Assembly (NCBI GenBank): GCA_003116875.1
Contig: BCKT01000003.1
Location: forward strand, 127,143-191,142
DNA: 64,000 bases
Direction of reading: 5' to 3'
From: Takashimella koratensis
Taxonomy: Eukaryota > Basidiomycota > Tremellomycetes > Trichosporonales > Tetragoniomycetaceae
Both the position numbers and the translations under genes were made by a program. Each line of letters opens with the position of its first letter. Position 1 is the first letter of the stretch. Positions 34,062-45,497 of this stretch are shown piece after piece. The notes beneath the pieces were generated by a model. That model did not search any database. It had not been told where the DNA came from and worked only from the letters and a program-made list of their open reading frames with translations.

Positions 34062-37000
34062 TTACGCGCCCAAACACGTCCAACAAGCCCAGAAGAACGG
34101 GTGCTCAAAAGGGAACGATCCATCGCAAAACGGTGACATCTGTTCCACTTGCTCCTCCACCAACTCCTGCACTCGAGGTCGGGCCTTGCAATACTCGTCG
34201 TGGTCGAAGTACTCGTCGTCGTTCTCGATATCCCGAAGCCAGAGTTGAGCTCTCTGAGTTGCGAGGGGGGGTGGAAGACCTTGAACCATATGAAATTCAA
34301 AAAAGCGTTGCGTGAACAAACAAGCGGCAATGTCCATGACGGGCCAAAGACTGGCAACAACGCTGGCAGCACCAGCGCCGAGGAAAGCTGTTTGAGCGCT
34401 CAACGGCTCGTCTGGGTGAATGAGATGAGCGGCACCGACGTGACACGCACTGAGTACCACGCAGCGTACTCCAGCGTAATTGAATTTGACAATCTCTCGA
34501 GCGCCCAGCCGGCAATCAGAAAGACGAAGCCCGCTAGCCCCTCGAGAAAGCACGTTCGTGTAACCGTGGACCGCCGCCATGACATGAGTCGTCCCAGTTG
34601 GTAGGTATCGCAAACGAGATGACTCGGCGGATTTGCCGAAGAACAATGTTGCGTCTTTGAACCCCATCGGAAGTATAGTCTTACACTCCTCTGCCGCCAT
34701 GGGCAACTCCTTTGTATCACCCACTGCAAGAAGTTTGAAACCATTCACCTTGCCCATGTCGTCCGCTCGGTCGGCACAGATAGCACACCCCGCAGCGATA
34801 ACACAGCTGGGACTCATGTTGATGCGGAAAACGTCGAGCAATGTATGACCTGCTCCGTTTTCTCTCCAGGGCGAGGCGGAGAGAGGGAGACCTCGAAGTT
34901 AGCCACGCAGGACTAGTACTAGCCCCTCCACTGGTACATCTTTGTTGGTTTTCAGAAAGGTTAGAAAGTCTTTCAACGACTTGGCGACGTTTTCGCCCAC
35001 TGAAGCTGTCATCGTCTGCACAGCTCGGAGGAACAGTCGACACTGCCTTCCAGTTCTTCCTACTCGAGTCGACGGAACGGACACAATGTCTTCCTGCGCT
35101 TCTTCGGAGGTATACGACGGGAGGTGTAGAGCGAAAATTTGATAATGGCAGGTGTAAGAAAGCTGTGGAGGTGTCGAGTCATCACCATGCAGTGCTGCGT
35201 ATACAGTGATATTCGTGCCTGTCTCCGTACCGATTAGGGAGACAAGTGGCCAACCAGGTCGAATAGCTTGCTGAACAATGCCGATATTGGCAGACAAAGT
35301 TCGCGTCCCAACTGCAAGGGTCCCACGGTATGCGATCGTTTTGGGATCGACTCGAGCAGGAGGCCATAACGAGGGCTGTATGTGTCAGTCTCCAGTGCAG
35401 TGCCGATGTGGGGTGATAACATGGCGAAAGCACTCACGTGTGGAATGCGTAGACGTTGTGCCCTTCGCAGGTCTCTGGTCTCGTTCTTCTCTACTAGAGA
35501 CAAGGCATCTTCATGTCGCCCTACTTCTCCCAATGCTGTTCCTCCTTGATTCCAGTCCGTCCAAGCGCAGAGTGAATGGATGTACTCTTGAACCCATGGG
35601 TCGGGCTCTTCGTCAAACAGTCGGTTGACAGCCTTGTCGACAACATCACAATATCCTGCCGCTGTCTTGTGATCTTGTCTCGAGTAATGGTGAAACGCGA
35701 TCAAACTCCCGAGGAAAGCCTGCGCACGCGGGGATGACCAAATCGACCGGTGAGACAGACGACGGACTCGTTGCGCAAAATCTTCGTCGCTGGCAATAGA
35801 CGGAATGGCCCGAAGCAGTGTCAATATGAAATGCTCACAAGAAAGGGCGAGCATATTGTCATTGTCATCATCCATGAGAGATTCTGCCTCCTTCAACATG
35901 GCAAAAGAGTCGACAGCTCGTTGAAGCCATGCCCGGGATGTTATCGGTGACGCGCTGCTGTGCTTAAGGACTACCAGCTGTACCAAAGCCCAAGCTCGAT
36001 GCTCCGCTTGAGTTTCCGAGAATTTGAGAATCTCTTCGAGTACCGTCTGCGCTCGGTTTGATATTGCATGTTGAGAATTTGTCCCCAACGCCGCATGATA
36101 GCGTCGAATCCACTGCGCAACTTCAACCGCTCTTAACTGGACGGGCGAGCGCATGAGCGGCTCGGCGACTTTGAAAGACGTATAAGGGCGCAGAATGTCG
36201 CACATCGCCAATACAAGGTTTTGAGTCGACGACAATGGTGCTAGCCTGATTTCAAGAATTGGCGCCAAAGCCTCAACGAGCTCGAATCCTGCCGAATCGA
36301 GAAGGTCTGAATGAAATCTCACATCCTTTGCGAGGAGCCTATAAGCATGGATAAGGTGAAGCGAGGCAGTAATCAGAACCGTACCCGTACCCTCATCGTT
36401 CTGAGAATATTGAAACTTCTTTCGGCCCAGGTCGTGATAGAGTCGAGGACCGTGCCACATGTCGTCGATGCAATCACAGTTCTGGAAGAAGGTGACGAGG
36501 CGGGACGTTTCGAAGTGATGAACAGCGGCAATGTGAGTAGCTTTTCCCCCACGGGTGTTTTGAGATGCGGTGATGCTCGCGTTCAACATGTAGCTTGAGT
36601 AGAGTACGTTCGTCCATATCATTCCATCGCAGTCGATAACCCGGGAGGCGGATTTACGCAATGCCGTCGCTTTGATTCTGCTTGACGCTTGTATCCGATC
36701 ACGATCTTCGATACAATCGTAGAAATACTGTCTCAAAACGGGGAGAGCTTCCGAGCGTTGAAGTCGCATTTTCATGGTCAGATGCTAAGCCCGTCGTGTA
36801 TTTGCATTCTCAATGCACGCAAGAATACGTCGGTGTTCTCGGCAAGCGTAACGGCGAACGGGGGGAGCCGAGTTATTTGGGTAAAATAGTTGAATCATCT
36901 GATCAATTGTCTGAATGTGGTTGAACGATGTGCAGATATACTCGAACTGTTCGAAAGTTTCGGCCTCGTGAAGATGCTGCAACAAATGGTGGCAAAACAT

Positions 37001-37201
37001 GTGGTCCATTGCGCTTGGACTGGGTCGAATCGGGCATTCGACTGGCGTCAGCTCTTGTAGCTCGTCAAAGGCTTTGTCGAACAGATCGGAGAGCTCCAGG
37101 AGTTGATCACGAAGCGAAGGTTCTCGGAGTACCTCGAGAATGTCGCGAGCCTCTGAGTCCTGTTCGAGCCAAGCAGCCGGGATTGCGATCTCGGTATCCA
37201 T
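34062..37201 (-). pseudogene. CHAT2: TPR-CHAT gene with two in-frame stop codons
   Basis: Copy of the TPR-CHAT protease gene. Exon 1 runs 37201-35438 (588 codons, helical TPR-like region) and exon 2 35375-34062 (438 codons, CHAT domain); the intron has a GTGAGT donor and CATACAG acceptor, phase 0. The reading frame is continuous over 1025 residues except for TAG at 36785-36787 (codon 139) and TAA at 34899-34901 (codon 747). The TAA replaces the Pro of LVLRGPLRG seen in CHAT3. The presumed catalytic His (THVMAAVHGYTN, codon 858) and Cys (VVLSACHVG, codon 899) have the same numbers as in CHAT3. The C-terminus (FPFEHPFFWACWTCLGA) matches the usual CHAT end (HPxxWAxFxLxG). Length is fully kept, so decay is recent, or the stops are read through. 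Confidence 0.85.
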
Positions 37202-37675
37202 GTTGGCGAAGGAGAAATGGACTTCCTGTGACAAAATCAGGCATATGAAGGGATTGACGGAAAAGAAGAAGGGCTGGGGCCGTGTGCGGTTCACATCTAC
37301 CTACAATCAACTAAGGTCAAGAACGAAGCGAGGCGACGGCGCAGCCCGAGGGAAGAAGACGAGTCGAGAACACGCTATGTTGATGGCGTGAAGCTAGCCG
37401 TCAAGAGCAGTCAAACCAAAGAGTGAAAGGAGCGTTGAGAGCCGGTGAGCCAGAGAGCGAGCGGCGAGCAAGTGAATGGTGTCGAGTGCGATGTGTAGAG
37501 GGGTGGATGGAGAGGTAGGTAGCCTAATGAGGTGAGGAGCAAAGGCAAGGTTTTGAGATCGACAAGGCGGTTCTACCCGAAGCCAAGGGGCTAACCCTCC
37601 TTTGGTTAAGATCTCTCTCATTTTGCTATCATCCATCCTCCATCCTCAACCTCTTCATCCTCATTCACAAGCCCC
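37202..37675. other. Divergent intergenic region CHAT2/companion B
   Basis: 474 nt head-to-head spacer, presumably a shared promoter. CT-rich just before the companion start (about 37610-37665). No repeat shared with the CHAT1/companion A spacer was obvious. Confidence 0.5.
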
Positions 37676-38783
37676 ATGTCCTCTGCTGAACACTCTCCCC
37701 CGCTACACACGTCGCTACCACCACAAGGGGCCTCTCTCCAGTTCATCTCCGACGACGAAGCCATCGCCATCGAAACAGCCAAGCTTTCCCTCCAGCCAGA
37801 GGACCAAGAGGGTGTGAACAGCGCTGATGCTCAGTCTGCTTTGAGTACGGTCGACTCATCGTCGGAGCAAGAGCAATCCGAGAGACTTAGACAGCTCGTG
37901 TCATCCGTACGTCAGCACCGTGCTACCATCGTCTCTCTCTGAGCTGCGTGCTGACCAACGAGTCAGCTCTCCCACGCCATATTCGCCGACACTGCCGCCC
38001 CATCTGTTCTCATCAAAGTCGTCCAGAACCGATACGTGGTAACTATCCATTACAACATCGACAGCAAGCGTCCCTCCGAGACCTGGTCGTGGGCGAGAAC
38101 CAATACCGCTCCTCTCTCCGACTTCACAACATACTACCTGACACTGATCGAAGAGTGGATCAAGCTTCTTCGCCAGCTCCAGCTCCCCCATGACGCATCC
38201 CAAATCGACCCTTCTTCGCCTCACGACACCCACAACGAGTCCGAAGCGGTTTCCTCCCAAGGGAAGGTCACGGTGTTTCTGGAGAAGCAGGTGGCGGAGT
38301 TCAAGAAGTTACGACAGCGCGACGCATCGAGTCTCCGTGACTGGTTCAACAACTTTGCCCATATCGTTTCGCTCCCATACAGAGTCGGACTGGCGGAGAA
38401 AAGAATCGGGGAGGTAGCAAGCGCGCTGAAGTGGGTCGTGGTCGCCTTCTTCGAGCTGGGGTGTAAGAAGGGCAGTAGTGCCGCAGGTGAGTTGTTCTCT
38501 ATGCGGTTTGGAGTATCGGTATCCGCTCTAACAAGGTATAGTGACTCGAAACGGACTGGACGTCGTTCGGCACCTCGTTACCCTCAGCGCGTTCAATGAC
38601 CCGACCTGGGAACTACTCAGGAACACTCTCAAAGCGATCAAGATCAGCGACGACTCGATCATCCGCATCAGGACCGCGGTGTTGAGCACTCGGGCGTCGA
38701 ATGTCTCTGTTGGAGAAGAAGACGCCAATAATTTCCACTACAAGCTCAACGCAGCTGAAGCCTCGTCGATATATCACATGTAG
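37676..38783 (+). CDS. Companion B: paralog of companion A
   Basis: 330 residues in three exons (37676-37906, 37967-38486, 38542-38783), introns in phase 0 and phase 1 as in companion A. The N-terminal acidic tail has FISDDEAIAIETA (compare SISVEEAAEIEAG) and RLRQLVSS (compare KLKQLVTR). The body matches by segment: IFADTAAPSVLIKVVQNRY, TLIEEWIKLLRQ, VTVFLEKQVAEFKKLRQRDA, LRDWFNNFAHIVSLPYRVG, WVVVAFFELGCKKG and VTRNGLDVVRHLVTLSAFND. The C-terminus is HYKLNAAEASSIYHM, matching FQKAETSSIFRM. It is head-to-head with CHAT2 and tail-to-tail with CHAT3. Function unknown. The intact state of both companions beside broken CHAT genes suggests they are kept by selection. Confidence 0.75.
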
Positions 38784-39271
38784 GACGAGTCCGTGGGTTC
38801 ATGAGAAGTTCGTGATTGATGAGTGGGTGTGACGGCGTGGCTTTTGGGTTTTGTTTTGGGTTTGGGTTGCTCGTTTGACCCGCTAGTCACATTCATGAAA
38901 TGGTGCATGTACAAATGGTATGGGCTAGGTCCAAACTCAACAATCATGCGTGTCGACTCGCCGTTTTGTGCTTTCATCATGCACCTTCTCGAGTAATGGT
39001 CTAAGGTGATTGGCAACGATGACAAAGCGCGCTGTGGTCGCCGTCTTTGCCGTCGTCGCTGTGTTCATTGTACCGGTACTGGCTGCGATTGTGTCGTTCG
39101 TTGATGGTATTACCGTGTCTTTGTGATCATGCTGCCAACGCGTTTGTGGTGCGACGCCGCATCTTTCATCATAACTAACTGTCGTCGAAAGCCCGTCTTC
39201 GTATAAGTCCGTTGTTACCCCCCACCGCCACCTGGGCTCGTCGGCTCTCCCTGGCGACGGCCCTCGCCAAT
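38784..39271. other. Tail-to-tail spacer companion B/CHAT3
   Basis: 488 nt between convergent 3' ends; no gene recognised. Confidence 0.5.
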
Positions 39272-42200
39272 TCACGCGCCCGTGCATGTCCAACACGCCC
39301 AGAACAGAGGGTTTTCGAAAGGAAACGTACCACGACACCACGTTCTCGTCTCCGGCGCATTTGCAAAATCCTCGACGATGTCCTTGACGTCGGGATGCAT
39401 TTTGCAGAAGTCGTCGTTGTTGAAGTAGTCCTCGCTGTTCTCAATGTCACGAAGCCAGAGTTGGGAGCGTCGCAGAGCCTCGGGTGGCTCGAAGCTGCCC
39501 TTGACATGGTAATCCATGAAGCGCATACTGAAGACATACGCCACGAAATCGAAGACCCGCCAACAGGGACCTATAACGCAGGCTGCTCCCGCGATGAGGA
39601 AAGCCGCCTGGATGGTGAGCGGTTCGTCAGGGTGAACGAGGTGCGCCACACCAACATCGCACGCAGTGAGGAAAACGCAGCGAAGGTGTTTGTATCGACA
39701 CTTGGCGATCTCAGTGGCAGTGAATGTTTTATCAACCAGTTTGATCCCACTCGATCCTCGAATCGTGACTTTGGTCGTTCCGTGCATCGAGCAAAGAATG
39801 AAAGTTGTGTCTTCGGGTGGCGTCGACAAGAGCTGGGACCTCGCTTTGTGGTCGAAAGCCAGGGTGTTCCTGCCAGGGAACAAGCTTGCCGCGCTGATGC
39901 ATTCCTTCGCCGACATGTGGAGTCGCTTTCTGCGGTCGGGCCACTCGGCGGTCGGGTAGGCCAATGCCAACAAACTGCTTGCTTTTTTGCTGATGTAACC
40001 CTCCGCGTTCTGCACCCGATCGAAAACCCCGCCAGCGATGAAGGCACCCGGCATCTCGCGAACGGTGTAGAAGTCAAGCAGGCATCGTTTGACCCCGTTC
40101 TCATGCCACATCGCGGAGAGTAGAGGGGCACCACGAAGGGGTCCACGGAGAACGAGAGTGATGCCTTCGATTTGAAAGTGGTCCGGGAATTTGCAGTTTT
40201 CTTTCTCGAGAAAGTCTCGTAGCCGTTTAGCAAGGACTACGCCAATCATCGCGTCGAGGTTGGCGAAGGTTTCGTCCATCAAAGCAAACTCTTTCGATTC
40301 TCGACCCGCATGAAACCTGCTATTGACTGCTTTTACCGACGACAGATCAAATTCATGTATTCTCAGCTTGGTGGTGTGGTATTGTTCCATGTTTGACAAA
40401 GGCGAAGTCGTGTTTGTTGGCTTGGTCGCAAAAATGATGGTGATATCAGTACCCTTTGGGAAGACGTTGATGGACACGAGAGGCCAGCCCGGTCTGGCTG
40501 CTTGTTTGATCTTCGGGATCGTGACATCCACCGTGCCCATGACGTTGGCGAAAACGGAGGAGACGTATTGGACTTCGCCTGGTGCTGTTTGAACTTGTGG
40601 CTGAAGGTCCCAAGTCGCTTCAGCAAGAGCTGCGCTGCATATACAGAGACGATCGTCAAACTTACCTGTTTGAGCATCTTGGCAAAGTGGAGGCTCAGTA
40701 GCCTAGCCTGATTTGCTTCCAGATACAGCAATGAGTCGTCGAACTGGTCCAAATTGACATAGACGGCGCCGCACCACGCCCACTCTCGCAGAGTTCCGGC
40801 GTAGATCATACTAACCGCCCAGCCTAGAGTGTCGACGCGAAGAAGTTGCTCGAATTTCTCATGTAGCCGCTTGAATCGAGATGCGGCTAAATCCCAATCT
40901 TCCTCATGGACGCTTGTGCTTGCGAGCGCGAACAACTTTGTGCACTGATAGTCTAGCGGTCCTTGAAGTAGGTCGCTACCCGAGGCTTCTAATCCATCTG
41001 CCGTGGGATCAAGTCCGAGGAGACCGCGAGCGATCATCTCGAGTGGTTCGCACTGATACGAAAGACCGTATCTGTCCAAGTGTTGAGCCGCCCGGGCAAG
41101 CACCTCCATCGCTTCGTGGAGCTGCTGCACCTCACTATCCGACAGCTGTTTGATACCCTGAAGAGCTGAAGTCGCATTCAGATATGGAAGGACGAGTTCG
41201 AAGATCTTGGAAGAGGCGATATTCAGAAGGGCCATACCGAGACTCCTCGCGTCGATAAACTCGTTGGTTCGGCGTTCCATCTGCTGAGTTGTCAAGATTG
41301 CGTGTCTCAACAAGACCGATCTGGCTCGGGGTAGAAGCAAAGAGAAGTTGACAAGCATTTGAGAAGCGTTGACTTCGAACTGAGCGTCATACCCGCTCCA
41401 TCGACGAGCAAATCTGAGCAAAGCCAGTCCAAGTCGTACGACGATTTGGTCGACGTAAGGGAAAATCCCCGACTGGGTCAGGTCGCTGAACACCACGATA
41501 AATGACTTTGTACGCGTTGTAAGGCCATCAAGATCGAAGACCGAACCTTCACTCGCTTGAACTGTGATTGCTCGAAGCATCAAGCGAATACCTGCCGCAA
41601 TGTCCAACGGGGTTGTTTGATGATTGGAAGTTTTGACGAGACAACCGCCGAGATCGAACATGATGGCGACGTAACTATACAACTCGTCTTCTTGTTCCTT
41701 CGTAGAGAAAAGTAGCCTCCAGAATACTTCAGCGTGTTGTTGCGCGCGCGAGAAGCAAGTGACGAGATACGGATCTTTTGGAGCTTGGAGATCGCCGGCA
41801 TCTGCCATCACCTTCCCTTCCAACCAGAAAGGGAAGACAATGTTCTCGTATGTAGCTCCAAACCGAGACATCCGTTCACGCAACTCTGCGGCTTTCGCTT
41901 TGTCGCTCTCCATGTAGAATTCAGCGTTTAGAAGTCGGCTTTGTTCAGCGTTTACATCGTCAAGATCGCGCAAGTAGGCTAGTCGATCGGCCTGGCGGAG
42001 TCGATACAGCTCTTGCGCAAGCGAGGAACTTCTCGGCAAAGCGTCAAGGATGGCTTGGTCATCTGGGTGGCAATATCGTGTGATGGCTTCGTGGTCCTCT
42101 GGGTGTACCTTGGCGATCGCATCTTTCACGGCTTGCTGATAACCCGAAAGTTTTGAAACGCCCGAATCGTCGTGGGTTTCGTCCAATTCCACCAGCGTCC

Positions 42201-42420
42201 GTTGCGTGAGAACGAAATCGATCGCGCTGGGCGATGGACGTGTGTCGTACTCGGGGCCGAACTTTGAGAGAGACTCGTCGACCGCTTGAATCAAATCAAG
42301 AACATCGACAAACTCGGCCCTCATATCCTCGGCATTCCCGATCGTCAACGTGATATGCTCCTCATGTGTAGGAGCTAGGAAGTCCTCGATCCACCCAAAC
42401 TCGTTGTCGGCCGTCGACAT
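39272..42420 (-). CDS. CHAT3: intact TPR-CHAT caspase-like protein
   Basis: 1027 residues in two exons: 42420-40666 (585 codons) and 40600-39272 (443 codons with stop), joined KMLKQ/PQVQTAPG by a phase-0 intron. Exon 1 codes a long helical region of TPR type, with ETHD-rich N-terminus and repeated helix pairs. Exon 2 codes the CHAT domain, a cysteine-peptidase fold related to caspases and separase. The catalytic pair is visible: His858 in TTFILCSMHGTTKV and Cys899 in VFLTACDVGVAHLVHPDEP. The C-terminal FPFENPLFWACWTCTGA is the standard CHAT end. Known CHAT proteins process target proteins in bacterial defence and in fungal death-related systems. This is the only intact CHAT copy in the window, and the only one without a head-to-head companion. 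Target unknown. Confidence 0.88.
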
Positions 42421-43497
42421 GGTGGGGCAATTGATCGAGTGTCGAGTGGGTCCTGCGCTTTCTAACCTGACTCGACGTTGGCTTTTGTCATTCGCTGCTA
42501 AACACTGAATGCAGTGGCTACTCACCAGCAGGACCACGGTAGGCTAGATACTATCAGCGTTGGAGGATGAGGAAGGCTGATATTACAGTTCGTCTAGACG
42601 GGTGGAGTTGGTGGATTTGCTGTGTGAGAAGAGAATGATGGATAGGTCGAAATCGACGGTGTGATACCGGCTCGACCGGAGGGTGGCAAACCCAGCACGT
42701 GGCAGGTAGGCCGACGTCCTTTTCGATATCAGAGGAGGCCCCTCACATTGCTGAACAGTGCGAGGATAGACTGACCAGGCGTTCATTTAGTTCCTGCTGC
42801 CATTCTAGCTGACATGACGATGGTGGGGAGGAACGTCATACCTCTTGGTGGATATGATGGTTGTTGACACTTGGAGGCCACCGGAGCACGCACTCAGCAC
42901 TCGCAAAGACTTCAAGTACAAGACTGCATCTACCCCACTGCCATGTCGCCGGTCTGGCCCCTCTTCACTCCAGCTCATCGACCTACGCTAACAGGTCAAG
43001 GTAAAGTCCCAGCTCAGATCATAGGTGAGGCAGACAAGTCTGACCTCGCAAGCAGACTGCTTTTCGGGAATTTCCAGATTTCGGCTTGTTGTCAGATAGA
43101 TCGGGAAATAGGTTGTTTCGGGTTTTGATTTGATTCCGCCTGGCTGTGGCACACTGCGCCAGTCAAGTTCAGCCATGTTACAGTCTGGAGTGTCTCTCTG
43201 CACTCAGTTTTCAAGCACACTGCTCTCCTCATCCTATTTCATGAAGCATACCCATGCATACCCTTTCCTCTTATACTGGATACTGATGACGCAGAATAGA
43301 CACACCCAAGCTAACAACTGCGCTATGTACGTGTGATGAATCCAGCCACGTAGACACCTACAACTACGTTTTCGATGACTGCTTTTTGACTTAGATATGT
43401 GTGCGATGACTATGGCAATGACTAGTAGCGATGACTTGTGCGATGACTAAATGTGATATGAATGGTGGCAATGTCACTGATGGTGAGAGAATGTCGC
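42421..43497. other. Intergenic region, about 1.1 kb
   Basis: 5' side of CHAT3 and 3' side of the Dal5-type carrier. No gene of the companion family is present here on either strand. The part at 43373-43448 holds a short imperfect repeat. Confidence 0.55.
43373..43448. repeat. Imperfect CGATGACT repeats
   Basis: The octamer CGATGACT occurs at 43373, 43404, 43429 and 43441, with a degenerate copy (CAATGACT) between. It lies just beyond the stop of the minus-strand MFS gene, so within its likely 3' untranslated region. Confidence 0.7.
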
Positions 43498-45497
43498 TTA
43501 GAACATCTCGTAGCGCCAACCAAGGTCGACCATCTCCTGAGTAACACCGCCACGCATGACGGAAGCGATCTTGGCCGGGTCACCAGAGTCGAGCTTCTTG
43601 TTCTCGTTGAGGACGTAGAAGCGGTAGGCGGTGATAGTGGCGGCGAAGAGAAGAGCGCAGCCGATCACTGAGGAAGGCAGTCAATACGTGGTCTCAGGTA
43701 ACGAAGAGAAGCGATAGGAGAAAGACACTTACAGCAACCGAAAGCGGCAAAGTAGTGGGGAGGAGCGTAGTAGAGGTAGCTAGCCCAGATGTTGGAGGTA
43801 CCACCGATAGCGTTGACGAGCGCAGATGCGGCGGCACGTTTGGGGATAGGACGAGCAAGATGCAAGTTGATGGTCTTGTACAAGAGAATCTGAGGACCGA
43901 CTGAGGAAGAGTCAGCTCGAAGATTGTGACCAGGCGTAAAGCTGTTTTACTTACCACTGCTAACGGGGAGGAGCATCATGGCAAAGTAGCGAGCACCAAT
44001 GTTGGTCGTGCCCATGGGGATGGCGTACATGACACAAGCGATGGAAATACAGAGCAAGATGATCGGGTAGATGGTGTTCTTCCTGTCAGACCAGTAGGAG
44101 ATGAGGAAGTAGAGAGGTGCGGCGAGGACTGTAGATGACGCAGGTCAGCAAAAGTCAGATTGGAGGAGGGAGGTGGTAAAGCCGAAGACGCACTGTAAGG
44201 AGGGGCAGTGAGGACAAGAGAGATGGTGGAGTTGAAGCCGAGCGAGTTGACAATCGAAGGGAAGAAGTTGGCGATCGATCCCTGCCCCTGAGACATCATG
44301 TTGCAGAAGATGAGCATGTAGAGCTGTTCAATGTCAGCTTATTAAACTTCCCTCTCAAAGCTGCGTGAACAAAAATGACATACCTTGACATCGGTAAGAG
44401 CCTCGCCGAACGCCTTGAGAGTGTTGACGTCCTCGTGACCCTCGGCAGCACCAGACTCGGACTCGATACGCCACACAGCGAGGTCACGCTCAATGGGTTT
44501 GAGGATGCGGGCGTTGTGGGGGTACTCGGGCATGAGAAGGGCGGAGATGGCGCCGATACCGACGGTAGCAGAGCCCTCACTGCGGAATGTTAGTCGAGTC
44601 CTGAAAGTGCGGAACTCAAACGAAACCCGATTCAAAGACGTTAAACTTACATGATGAAGAGCCATCGCCAACCAGCAATACCGTGCAACCCGGCCATCTG
44701 GAGAATCGCAGCGGCGAAAAGACCACCAAAGGCGTTACCGACCTGCTGAGCCATGTAAAGACCAGCGAAACGCTTGCCGAGTTCCTGCTTGGTGTACCAG
44801 GCAGAGAGGTAGTAGATGGCACCGGGGAAGAAAACGGCCTCGACAATGCCGAGAATGGCACGGACGGCAAGGAGTTGCTGGTATGACTGAACGGCGGCGG
44901 TGGCGGCGCTGATAGCGCCCCAGATAACGACGGCACAGCAGATGTCTAGGAGTGTCAGTTTGGATGTAGACGCGATTAAAGGCAAAAAAAAAGGAACAAG
45001 AATGTTTGTAGAGGCACTCACACATTCCGGGTCGGGGGATACGGGTGATGATCAAGTTGGACGGGATTTGGAATGGCAAGTACCCAACTGGGAAGAGTTA
45101 GTACGGGGCTCCTTCGCTGAAGCAAGTGAGCGACTCACCGAAGAGGATAGAGACGGCGGTGGCGAACTGCTGAGTAGACATGTTGAGGTCGGTCATGATA
45201 CCCTGCAACTTGGCCGAGCTCAAGTTCTGCCTGTCGATGTCTAGTTTTGGTTAGTATATTGTCGCAACAACTATGTATTTCCATGACCCGTGTCGACTTA
45301 CAGTTGAGAATGTAAAGGATACCGACGATGGGCATGATGATCAAGTCCATCTTACGGACGAGCTTCTTGGTCATGTGGCCAAGTTCATCCTCGCTCAGGC
45401 CTCGGAGGGACTCGGGCATACGAGAAGTGACCTCGTCGACGCGGGAGTCGTCGCCGACCTTGAGCTCCTCGGACTTGGAGAACTCGGTCTCGGACAT
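43498..45497 (-). CDS. Dal5-type MFS transporter (cluster carrier)
   Basis: Plasma-membrane anion:cation symporter of the Dal5 branch (allantoate, ureidosuccinate, nicotinate and similar acids). Start MSETEFSKSEELKVGDD; then MDLIIMPIVGILYILN/YIDRQNLSSAKLQG, the family's helix-1 signature across a splice. Also PSNLIITRIPRPGM, GIVEAVFFPGAIYYLSAWY, AGLHGIAGWRWLFIIEGSATV and the C-terminal DLGWRYEMF with TAA at 43498-43500. All exons join in frame, unlike the homologue at 19951. A perfect palindrome sits 344 nt upstream at 45841. It is the first gene of the presumed catabolic cluster. Confidence 0.88.

Noticed and set aside
36743..36787. A 44-nt or 34-nt intron removing the first stop of CHAT2
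   Set aside because: Candidate GT..TTAG stretches are not multiples of three, while both flanks are in one frame; donors are weak and no branch site is seen.
32443..38783. Companions as fungal gasdermin-like pore formers
   Set aside because: The pairing with CHAT genes invites the idea, but the visible segments look helical, not the beta-rich gasdermin N-domain, and I see no shared motif. Structure prediction would decide.
39212..40123. 303-codon open frame on the plus strand across CHAT3
   Set aside because: It is the antisense shadow of the conserved CHAT exon; the minus strand has the catalytic motifs and paralogs.
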